Below are positions 1 to 5,900 of a DNA stretch of 12,639 nt, in pieces (position 1 is the stretch's first letter; each line of letters opens with the position of its first letter). Below the pieces are notes generated by a model. That model was not told the DNA's origin and did no database searches. It saw only the letters and a program-made list of their open reading frames with translations. The stretch is from Nitrospinales bacterium (GTDB lineage: Bacteria; Nitrospinota_A; UBA7883; JACRGQ01), in the NCBI GenBank assembly GCA_023248615.1, contig JAHFEI010000031.1, positions 1 through 12,639 of the forward strand, read 5' to 3'. Position numbers and translations under genes: made by a program.

Positions 1-1287
1 TTCTCCCTTTTTTTGTAGCAACGAAATGCCGCCCACTGCGGCGGTGCGGATGCTTTCCACGGGCGACTCCAGCATGCTTGCCATACGCCCGAAACAAGAT
101 ACGCCGTTAAGCATACCTATCGCCTTCAGTGTGTCGCAAACAACGTCGGGAAACGGCGAATCCAGCAACGCTGCCAATGGCGCCACCTCACCGACGGAGC
201 CAAGTAGCCCCACAGTCCGGATAAGGTGCCTGTTTTTCCTGCTATCGTCCGCGCTTAGTCCGGCCACCACCAACGGCATGGCATCGGCTCCCTGCCGGAC
301 AATAATGTCGCGTACCGCATCTTCCAGCGTTTCTTCGTCAAGGAGGTGGAAAAGCCTTTCCACAGGTATAGTCCCTTTGACAAAACGTAGCATCATAAGG
401 GCCGAGTCCACTTCCATCTCATCGTTGCCGGTTACCATTTCAACCAGCAACTCCACCAACCGCGTCGAATCCAGCGCCTTCATCACCTTGACAACTTCCG
501 CATGGAAAAAACTCTGGCGCTCCACCTTGGACAGGAACGCAGTCTTGGCCTCTATCTGGGCGATACATACCACCGCCGCCCGCATTATCGCCTGCTCCCT
601 TACCGTTGCCAGAAGGGTAACCATCGGCAGTAGCGCGGAGATATCCCCAATCTGCCCCAAGGCGATAACGGCGGGGAAGCAGAGGATATCGTCATCCAGC
701 ATGCCCATAAGGACGTTGCATGCGCGTTCGTCGCCTATCAGGCCCAGCGCGGTAATGTACGGGAACCGCGACCACGTTTCTTCCTTGCCCATCGCCTCGA
801 TAAGCGGAACAACCGCCTCTATCCGCCCCAGTCGGCCCAACCCCTCGGCGCAAGCGTAGCGCACGTTTTCATCGGTATCGACAAGCCCCTTCACCAAAGC
901 CGATACCGAATCGTGGCTATGGAGCCTTCCTAATGTATTGGCGCTAAAAATGCGCACGTCTTCGGACTTGTCTTCCAACAAAAGGCGCGCAAGGGGAGCA
1001 ACCACGTCCTCCCCCATCTCGTTTAAAACCGACATCGCGGAGTTTCGCACGCCCGCATCCTCGTCGCGCAGGCAATCAATCAGGTGCGAAATGGACGTCT
1101 TGTCGCGTATCTTAAGGAGAGCTTCCACGACAGTGTTGCGCACCTGCCAGTAGTCGTCCCCCAAAAGCTGGAGCAAAGGTTTTATGCTGGCCTGGTCGCC
1201 AAACTCACCCAGCATCTCTGCGGCAGACCTGCGAGTTGCAAAGTCAACGGATGAAAGGCGCACGATATGGAAATTAAGCTCGTTCAC
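1..1287 (-). CDS. HEAT-repeat protein, partial (C-terminus outside the window)
   Basis: The minus strand is open for 429 codons from a GTG start to the left edge with no stop seen. The translation is a chain of short amphipathic helix pairs with the HEAT / PBS-lyase-like pattern, for example ALVKGLVDTDENVRYACAEG, then LGRLGRIEAVVPLIEAMG, and DLIDCLRDEDAGVRNSAM-like units every 30-38 residues. No catalytic domain, signal peptide or membrane segment is visible in this part. The GTG at 1287 is chosen because an in-frame TGA lies directly before it and an AGGA motif sits 7 bases upstream. HEAT solenoids usually act as protein-protein scaffolds; the partner cannot be read from sequence. It lies 117 bases downstream of the HD-GYP gene on the same strand, so co-transcription is likely and a shared signalling role is only inferred. 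Family call is confident; function is unknown. Confidence 0.8.
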   Translation of the reverse strand, partial: MNELNFHIVRLSSVDFATRRSAAEMLGEFGDQASIKPLLQLLGDDYWQVRNTVVEALLKIRDKTSISHLIDCLRDEDAGVRNSAMSVLNEMGEDVVAPLARLLLEDKSEDVRIFSANTLGRLHSHDSVSALVKGLVDTDENVRYACAEGLGRLGRIEAVVPLIEAMGKEETWSRFPYITALGLIGDERACNVLMGMLDDDILCFPAVIALGQIGDISALLPMVTLLATVREQAIMRAAVVCIAQIEAKTAFLSKVERQSFFHAEVVKVMKALDSTRLVELLVEMVTGNDEMEVDSALMMLRFVKGTIPVERLFHLLDEETLEDAVRDIIVRQGADAMPLVVAGLSADDSRKNRHLIRTVGLLGSVGEVAPLAALLDSPFPDVVCDTLKAIGMLNGVSCFGRMASMLESPVESIRTAAVGGISLLQKKGE

Positions 1288-1404
1288 TCAGCCATCCTGC
1301 CTAAAACGGTTGCCGCTATTGTGGCACATACCAAAACAGTCTCCATCCTGTGAATTAAGACGCCATTGTACCCTAAAACAGGCTTAAAAAAGGGGCGTAG
1401 AAAA

Positions 1405-2220
1405 TCAGGCGGTCTTTTGGTACTTGGATGGGTTCTTTTGGAATTCTTCACGGCAGGCCTCCGAGCAGAAATAATAGGCTGTCCCATCGCACTCCACCAG
1501 CCTGCCGCTTCCTGCCGGCATTCCGCATACCGGGTCGATAACCGTCCCCGCCGGTTTCTGGAGTAGCTTTATAAAGACCTCCGCCATTTCCGGATCAAAC
1601 TGTTTTCCGCTCTCCTCGCGAATGACCTGTACAGCCTTTTCGGAGGTATAGGATTTTCGGTACGCCCTGTCCGACGTCATCGCATCGTAGGCGTCGATAA
1701 CGGCGATAATTCGGGAACCTATCGGGATGAAATCCCCCTTAAGCCCGTCCGGGTAGCCAGCGCCATCGAAACGCTCGTGGTGGTGCCGCACGATATTAAG
1801 GATGTCCCGAAACCTGGTGATGGAGGCCAGCGACGATGAGCCGAAAATGGCGTGCTGTTTCATAAATTCAAATTCATCGGGTGTAAGCCTGCCCGGCTTG
1901 TTCAGTAGCGCGTCTGGCACGCCTATCTTGCCGATGTCGTGCAGGGTGGCGGCAACTACGGCGTTCTCTACCTGCTTTTTGCCCAGTTGCAACTCTTCAC
2001 CCATGGCGGCAACCATGTTCCTCATCCGTATGCAATGCCCCTCCGTGTACCGGTCTTTCATCTCCAGCAACGAGGAGAGCGCGATAAGCAGGTTCATCAA
2101 ATCTTCTTCCCGCTCCCGGCTGGCCTTTTTCAGCCGCGACAAGGATACGCCAAGCGCGATAAGCAACGCCGTAAGCAGGATTACGAGCAATCCCAACGCA
2201 ATTCCAAAACCGGTTGTCAT
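1405..2220 (-). CDS. Membrane-anchored HD-GYP domain protein with C-terminal YHS domain
   Basis: This 271-residue protein has one hydrophobic helix (about residues 4-27), a short charged linker, an HD-GYP phosphohydrolase domain (about 45-222) and a C-terminal YHS-like domain (about 228-267). The HD motif HDIGK is at 94-98. The HHHERFDGAGYP motif covers 146-157 with GYP at 155-157, and the later RIIAVIDAYDAMTSDRAY block (170-187) is typical. HD-GYP proteins are known to hydrolyse cyclic di-GMP and sometimes other cyclic dinucleotides. The YHS part begins DPVCGMPAG (C232) and holds YYFCSEAC (C252, C256), the metal-binding pattern seen in copper/heavy-metal proteins. There is no periplasmic sensor or receiver domain, so the YHS module may be the input; that is inference. 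An SD-like GAGGG lies just before the ATG. It is transcribed divergently from the gsp operon and precedes the HEAT gene. Confidence 0.92.
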   Translation of the reverse strand: MTTGFGIALGLLVILLTALLIALGVSLSRLKKASREREEDLMNLLIALSSLLEMKDRYTEGHCIRMRNMVAAMGEELQLGKKQVENAVVAATLHDIGKIGVPDALLNKPGRLTPDEFEFMKQHAIFGSSSLASITRFRDILNIVRHHHERFDGAGYPDGLKGDFIPIGSRIIAVIDAYDAMTSDRAYRKSYTSEKAVQVIREESGKQFDPEMAEVFIKLLQKPAGTVIDPVCGMPAGSGRLVECDGTAYYFCSEACREEFQKNPSKYQKTA

Positions 2221-2244
2221 GTACGCCCTCTTTCAGTTTTCCGT

Positions 2245-2254
2245 ATTGTACAAT
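2245..2254. promoter_or_regulatory. Perfect 10-bp palindrome in the divergent gap between the HD-GYP gene and gspH
   Basis: ATTGTACAAT is its own reverse complement, so it presents a TACAAT -10-like hexamer on both strands. It sits centrally in the 66-base gap between the HD-GYP start (2220) and the upstream gspH start (2287). Distances to both Shine-Dalgarno sites would suit two back-to-back promoters or a regulator site. I see no convincing -35 hexamer on either strand at 16-18 bases, so the promoter reading is tentative. Confidence 0.3.
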
Positions 2255-2276
2255 GCCGCAAGATAAACGGCCTGTA

Positions 2277-2281
2277 GGGAG
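2277..2281 (+). promoter_or_regulatory. Ribosome binding site favouring the upstream gspH start
   Basis: GGGAG lies 5 bases before the ATG at 2287. The alternative ATG at 2362, which would give a conventional short prepilin leader, has no purine-rich motif at usable distance (the preceding bases are TATCCGC). This site therefore argues for the longer leader peptide. Confidence 0.5.
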
Positions 2282-2286
2282 TATAG

Positions 2287-2880
2287 ATGGTTGCCGGGCC
2301 GCTTACCACCCCCACATCCATCCGGCTTGTGCCGCGCAGGTTTAAAAAGTATCCTATCCGCATGGAACGATACACACACCCCAACGGGGGCTTCACGCTT
2401 TTGGAACTGCTTGTGGTGGTGGTAATAATATCGCTGTTGGCGGGGCTGGGCCTGCCGTTTTTCGCCCGCTCCCTCGACAGGGTGGAGGCAAAAGCCGCCG
2501 CCGGGAAAATAGTGGCCGTTATGAGGCTGGCCCGTGGCGAAGCTATTGCCACACGCCATTCCATGACCGCAGTTGTCGACGCCGAAAACCGCACCGCATA
2601 CGCCATACGCGGCAAGTACTCCACGAGCGGGACGGCAAAGCCTGTAGAATCGCCAGTGGAAATTCCGGCATCGGTGAAAGTATGGACACTGGGCGAGAAG
2701 ATAGTGACTGTGGAGTTCAGCCCGTCCGGGACATCCAGTTCCTGCGACCTTGCCATAACGACAGAGGATGGCAGGGCCGGAAACGACAAAAACGGATACC
2801 ACATAACGGTGGAGCCGCTTTCCGGCAGGGCGAAGGTAATTCCCAACAGCGAGTTCGGGAAAAATGAAAACAAGGGATGA
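2287..2880 (+). CDS. gspH: Type II secretion minor pseudopilin GspH
   Basis: The gene encodes a prepilin-like protein with the cleavage motif GG followed by FTLLELLVVVVIISLLAGLG. In the 197-residue version the cleavage is after Gly35 and the conserved mature Glu5 is Glu40. After the hydrophobic stalk comes a short globular domain of GspH type (AAGKIVAVMRLARGEAIATR, then beta-rich sequence). GspH is a minor pseudopilin of the periplasmic pseudopilus that works in export of folded proteins through the outer-membrane secretin. The start at 2287 is supported by a strong SD but gives an unusually long leader of about 35 residues. A start at 2362 gives a 10-residue leader (MERYTHPNGG), more usual for the family but without an SD. 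It is the first gene of gspHIJK and overlaps gspI by 17 bases. Assignment as GspH rests on motif plus position before gspI. Confidence 0.85.
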   Translation: MVAGPLTTPTSIRLVPRRFKKYPIRMERYTHPNGGFTLLELLVVVVIISLLAGLGLPFFARSLDRVEAKAAAGKIVAVMRLARGEAIATRHSMTAVVDAENRTAYAIRGKYSTSGTAKPVESPVEIPASVKVWTLGEKIVTVEFSPSGTSSSCDLAITTEDGRAGNDKNGYHITVEPLSGRAKVIPNSEFGKNENKG

Positions 2881-3286
2881 GGCCGGTTTCACCCTGCTGG
2901 AAATACTTGTCGCAACCACGATACTTGCCGTCACGTTCACCGCAGTTTTCCACCTGTATGGCGGCACGCTTCGCTCCATAGGCAACTCGGAAAAATATGC
3001 GCACGCCGCCGTACTGGCGGAACGCAAAATGAACGAGGCGCTTATGGCCACCCCCTTTCCCCCGGCCTCGGAAAAGGGAGTGTTCGACGGGAACCCCGGC
3101 TTCTCCTTTCGCGTAACAACCGCCGAGTACACAGGGCCGATAGGCCGTGCGGACAAAAGCGTAATGCGCGATGCGCCAGTAGCAGTAACCTACCGTGTTT
3201 CCGTAGCGGTAGAGTGGCGCGAGGGAAACGCCAACAGGGCCATGGATATGGAAACCCTTAAAACCGTCGTGGAGGAAGTGCGATGA
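2864..3286 (+). CDS. gspI: Type II secretion minor pseudopilin GspI
   Basis: This 140-residue protein starts with a short leader MKTRDEAG, is predicted to be cleaved after Gly8, and continues FTLLEILVATTILAVTF with the conserved Glu5 at residue 13. The stalk helix runs to about residue 30. The pattern AHAAVLAERKMNEALM (about 46-61) after the stalk is typical of GspI, where short side chains and an A-E-x-K/R-M-N segment are conserved. GspI nucleates the pseudopilus tip with GspJ and GspK. Length is slightly above the usual 120-130 residues. The gene overlaps gspH by 17 bases and its TGA overlaps the gspJ ATG (ATGA), which suggests translational coupling and balanced synthesis of tip components. 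Confidence 0.9.
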   Translation: MKTRDEAGFTLLEILVATTILAVTFTAVFHLYGGTLRSIGNSEKYAHAAVLAERKMNEALMATPFPPASEKGVFDGNPGFSFRVTTAEYTGPIGRADKSVMRDAPVAVTYRVSVAVEWREGNANRAMDMETLKTVVEEVR

Positions 3287-3975
3287 AAGGCCCGTTGGGA
3301 GGAAGGGAAGGTTTTACCCTTCTGGAACTGCTGGTGGCAATCACGTTGCTGGCGGCAATCATGGCCATTCTCACTGGCGGGTTCTCCCTTTCGTTGCGCT
3401 CGTGGGAAGCCAGCAAAGCAAAGATGGAGGGGCATTACGACATCACAGAGGGGATGTACCTCCTTTCCGGCCAGGTAAAAATGGCAAAACGCGCCTTTCG
3501 GGTGGACGAAAAAAACAAGCAGACTCTCGTCTTTTCCGGCAACGCCGGTAGTGTGGAGTTTGTTTCCGCCATGCCCCGCCTTCTGCCATCCGACAAGGCG
3601 GACGGCTTTTACCTGCAAAAAATAACCTTCGACGGCAATAAACATCGCGTGGTGTTTGGCGAGAGCTGGTTCCAGCCGTACCTGCCGCCCGAAAAAGTGC
3701 GCTGGAAAGAAACCAGCATGGGACAGGGGAAAATTAAATCTTTCCGGCTTGAATACCTGGTAAGAGACAACGACCCCGGCAAACCGGAGAGCTACGGGTG
3801 GGCCGATTCCGTAAACTCCGATACCATCGTAACCGGAGGCAAGGTACCGGAGATGCCAAAAGCGGTACGGATGCGTATGGAGACAGGCGGGGAGAAGGAA
3901 AATTTCGTTTGGCCGCCGATGGTCGCGCAAATTTACGAGGGAAGTGAAATAAAAATGCCGGACGTAAAACGCTAA
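3283..3975 (+). CDS. gspJ: Type II secretion minor pseudopilin GspJ
   Basis: The 230-residue product has leader MKGPLGGREG, predicted cleavage after Gly10, and the mature start FTLLELLVAITLLAAIMAIL with Glu5 at residue 15. The motif LSLRSWEASKAKMEGH following the stalk and the later beta-rich region with residues such as YLQKITFDGN fit GspJ. GspJ forms the tip complex with GspI and GspK. Its length is a little above the common 190-210 residues; the C-terminal segment (PEMPKAVRMRMETG onward) still looks like the family. It overlaps gspI by 4 bases (ATGA) and gspK by a single base (TAATG), so these genes are almost certainly one transcript and are translationally coupled. Confidence 0.88.
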   Translation: MKGPLGGREGFTLLELLVAITLLAAIMAILTGGFSLSLRSWEASKAKMEGHYDITEGMYLLSGQVKMAKRAFRVDEKNKQTLVFSGNAGSVEFVSAMPRLLPSDKADGFYLQKITFDGNKHRVVFGESWFQPYLPPEKVRWKETSMGQGKIKSFRLEYLVRDNDPGKPESYGWADSVNSDTIVTGGKVPEMPKAVRMRMETGGEKENFVWPPMVAQIYEGSEIKMPDVKR

Positions 3976-4931
3976 TGGTGCGAACACTGGGAAACAACCG
4001 GGGCATCGCGCTGGTGATGGTAATCTGGATGCTGGTGATACTGGTAGTGCTGGCAGCGGAACTTACCGTAAGCGCCAAAAGCGACGTAAGCGCAGTGCGC
4101 AACTTCAAAGAGGACAGGCAGGCGTACTTCATCGCCAAGGCAGGTGTGGAAATGGCCTTCAAGGAAATGCTGGCCGACTCCGACTACCACTACTACTTGA
4201 ACGGCCAACTGGTATTTGCGCGGCACGGCGACGAGGCATCCCCGCCGGAGTTTGCCCCACGCGATGGCATAGCGCTGGGCGGCGGGTTGCTTTCGTACGC
4301 CATCCGGGATGGAAACGAAAAACTAAGCCTCAACGCGCTGGCGCACAACGACGGGCAGTTGCGCCTACTATTCCAGATACTCTTTCCCAAAGGGGCAAAA
4401 GATGGCGAAACCGCCGTTGACTCCATACAGGACTGGGTAGACGCAGACGAACTTCACCGCGCCAACGGGGCTGAAAGCGACTACTACGAAACACTGGACC
4501 CACCATACCGGGCAAAAAACGGCGACTTCGATACGATGGGCGAACTAAGAAAAGTGAAAGGCATATCGCCAGAAATCTACGCGGCGCTGGACAACGTAGT
4601 GACCGCCTATCCGGTATCGCGGCTGAACCCGAACACGGCGTCGGAAACTGCGCTGGTTGCCGAAGGGATGCCTCCGGAAAAAGCCGCCGCGCTGGTTAAG
4701 GAAAGGGCGAGCAAGGGATATGTAGATACGAACGCAAAGTCCGACCTGTTTATCATAACTGCCACCGGAACTTTTAAGGGAAGCAAGCTCACACACACCA
4801 TCAGGGCATCGGTAAAAAAAACCGGGGCTCGTTCTCTAGCCGTATTGGACTGGACAGACGACCACTACCAAGCTGAGACCGCCGATGAGGGAAAAGGGAG
4901 GGGTGAGCAGTTGGCAGTGCCCACCCCCTAA
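3975..4931 (+). CDS. gspK: Type II secretion minor pseudopilin GspK
   Basis: The 318-residue protein has a prepilin-like N-terminus, MVRTLGNNRG then IALVMVIWMLVILVVLAAEL. The fifth residue of the mature chain is Met rather than Glu, the known hallmark of GspK, which caps the pseudopilus tip and lacks Glu5. The large periplasmic domain contains the DSIQDWVDADELHRANGAES region (about 154-173) and a helix-hairpin-helix-like stretch with GELRKVKGISPEIYAAL and LNPNTASETALVAEGM, all typical of GspK. The final 25 residues or so are low in hydrophobicity and probably a non-conserved tail; the DNA coding them carries a strong inverted repeat. It overlaps gspJ by one base and is the last gene of the cluster. 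gspL and gspM do not follow it. Confidence 0.9.
   Translation: MVRTLGNNRGIALVMVIWMLVILVVLAAELTVSAKSDVSAVRNFKEDRQAYFIAKAGVEMAFKEMLADSDYHYYLNGQLVFARHGDEASPPEFAPRDGIALGGGLLSYAIRDGNEKLSLNALAHNDGQLRLLFQILFPKGAKDGETAVDSIQDWVDADELHRANGAESDYYETLDPPYRAKNGDFDTMGELRKVKGISPEIYAALDNVVTAYPVSRLNPNTASETALVAEGMPPEKAAALVKERASKGYVDTNAKSDLFIITATGTFKGSKLTHTIRASVKKTGARSLAVLDWTDDHYQAETADEGKGRGEQLAVPTP
4900..4927 (+). terminator. Strong hairpin at the 3' end of gspK
   Basis: GGGGTG (4900-4905) pairs with CACCCC (4922-4927). Inside it GCA (4907-4909) pairs with TGC (4918-4920), giving nine base pairs with one internal A/C mismatch and an 8-base loop. It lies inside the last codons of gspK. No T-run follows at once, so it could be an mRNA-stabilising 3' structure or part of a repeat rather than an intrinsic terminator. 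Confidence 0.4.
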
Positions 4932-4945
4932 CCGGAGAGAGGTAA

Positions 4946-4966
4946 TATCAGGTTTGGTGCCTGATA
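4946..4966 (+). terminator. Hairpin just downstream of the gspK stop
   Basis: TATCAGG (4946-4952) and CCTGATA (4960-4966) form a perfect 7-bp stem with a 7-base loop, beginning 14 bases after the gspK TAA. There is no following T-tract, so it is not a standard intrinsic terminator. With the hairpin at 4900-4927 it makes a pair of structures at the end of the pseudopilin operon. Confidence 0.4.
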
Positions 4967-5173
4967 ACGCTGTAAGAAAGCAATCCGTGTGCCACACTAA
5001 CAGCACATATTAACGATTGATTTTATTAGCTATATGGAAAATGATGAGATGGCGATTGTGCACTAAAGTATCCACCTGGACAAAAAAACGTACGTGCAAC
5101 TTCATCCGCCAGACGGGACGTTGCCACTGAAAAATACCGCCTGAGCCAAAAACCGTTTCAACCTGGTCAATAC

Positions 5174-5194
5174 CGCCCCCATTTTTTTGGGGCG
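5174..5194. repeat. Inverted repeat with a T-rich loop upstream of the TC-AMP synthase gene
   Basis: CGCCCC (5174-5179) and GGGGCG (5189-5194) form a perfect 6-bp GC-rich stem. The loop is CATTTTTTT. The T-run is in the loop rather than after the stem, so an ordinary rho-independent terminator is not supported. It could be an operator or a leader-RNA structure. Confidence 0.35.
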
Positions 5195-5215
5195 CAAACA
5201 CCAAAAGGGGATAAA

Positions 5216-5305
5216 ATGAGTCCGGTTCGGGTGGTTTTAAAAAACACTTTCCAGACGGGGGCTACATGGGTGCTGTTGTGTTCCACGGTTTTTCAAAAAG
5301 GATGA
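5216..5305 (+). CDS. Possible 29-codon leader ORF overlapping the TC-AMP synthase gene
   Basis: An ATG at 5216 has a strong SD (AAAGGGG, 5 bases upstream). It opens a 29-codon frame starting MSPVRVVLKNTFQTG that overlaps the first 40 bases of the next gene in another frame and ends with TGA at 5303-5305. That TGA overlaps an in-frame internal ATG of the next gene (5302) in an ATGA arrangement. No homology is recognised. It may be a translated leader affecting expression of the downstream gene, or a chance ORF; the SD is the only positive evidence. Confidence 0.25.
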   Translation: MSPVRVVLKNTFQTGATWVLLCSTVFQKG

Positions 5306-5892
5306 TGGAAGCCTCGATGGAGGCGCTACGCGATGGTGAACTGATAATCTATCCTACCGATACCATTTACGGCATTGGGTGCGACATGAAGAACAGCAAG
5401 GCGCTGGAAAAACTCAACCAGCTCAAAAACAGGCCAACCAACAAGCCGTTCAGCTTTATCTGCAACGACATGAGCGAGGCTGCCCACTACGCTAGGATAT
5501 CCAACGCCGCGCACCGCGTGATGAAGCGCTTCCTGCCCGGCCCGTACACCTTTGTCCTGCCCACAGGAAGCGGAGTGCCGAAAAAAATGGCGTCCGCCGA
5601 CCGAGCCGTTGGCATCCGCATACCAAACCACCCGATAACGCTGGCGCTGGCAAAAGAATTCGGTGCGCCGATAATAACCACCTCCGTCAACGTATCAAAC
5701 GAACAGCCGCTAAACGCAATCGGCGACCTCTCCCACATGTTTACCTCCGCCGTCGCCGTCATCATTGATGGCGGCCCGCTGGACAACGTGCCTTCCACCA
5801 TAATAGATTTCACTGAAGACGACCCCAAGGTTATACGGGAAGGCAAAGGGTTTGAGGAGATAAGGCCCTTCCTCGAATTCTCCCACTCCTGA
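5266..5892 (+). CDS. L-threonylcarbamoyladenylate synthase family protein (YrdC/Sua5/YciO type)
   Basis: The 208-residue protein is a single YrdC-fold domain. It shows the N-terminal signature ELIIYPTDTIYGIGCD (25-40), the K-x-R pair in LKNRPTNKPF (K54, R56), the LPGPYTFVLP strand (90-99), the AVGIRIPNHP segment (114-123) and TTSVNVSN with S140-x-N142. The K-x-R plus S-x-N tetrad is the ATP/threonine-binding signature of true threonylcarbamoyl-AMP synthases. These join L-threonine, bicarbonate and ATP in the first step of t6A37 tRNA modification in the cytoplasm. The length and C-terminal TIIDFTEDDPKVIREGKG resemble E. coli YciO, so a YciO-type paralogue is the alternative. I take the ATG at 5266, preceded by GGGGG, because homologues have residues before the PTDT motif of this length. 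It is followed 8 bases later by the permease gene. Confidence 0.88.
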   Translation: MGAVVFHGFSKRMMEASMEALRDGELIIYPTDTIYGIGCDMKNSKALEKLNQLKNRPTNKPFSFICNDMSEAAHYARISNAAHRVMKRFLPGPYTFVLPTGSGVPKKMASADRAVGIRIPNHPITLALAKEFGAPIITTSVNVSNEQPLNAIGDLSHMFTSAVAVIIDGGPLDNVPSTIIDFTEDDPKVIREGKGFEEIRPFLEFSHS

Positions 5893-5900
5893 GGGTAAGC

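Larger units (their letters stand above)
4932..5265. other. Gene-free stretch between gspK and the TC-AMP synthase gene
   Basis: These 334 bases hold no convincing conserved ORF. They contain the hairpin at 4946-4966, an A+T-rich island around 5008-5050 that could hold a weak promoter (TTAACG followed after 17 bases by TATGGA), a hairpin at 5174-5194 and a well-placed SD with a short ORF at 5216. The base composition is more A+T rich than the flanking genes, as expected for regulatory DNA. Confidence 0.5.

Noticed and set aside
26..1387. Several plus-strand ORFs of 67-277 codons
   Set aside because: They are antisense to the HEAT-repeat gene; their translations are Ser/Thr/Arg-rich with no domain pattern, and the minus strand gives a clear HEAT protein.
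1284..1487. Minus-strand 67-codon ORF between the HD-GYP and HEAT genes
   Set aside because: It overlaps the end of the HD-GYP gene in another frame and has no recognisable features; its ATG-GCT-GAG end provides only the SD region of the HEAT gene.
2217..3156. Long minus-strand ORFs opposite gspH and gspI
   Set aside because: Codon pattern shadows of the pseudopilin genes; no conserved motif, while the plus frames have prepilin signatures and overlapping starts.
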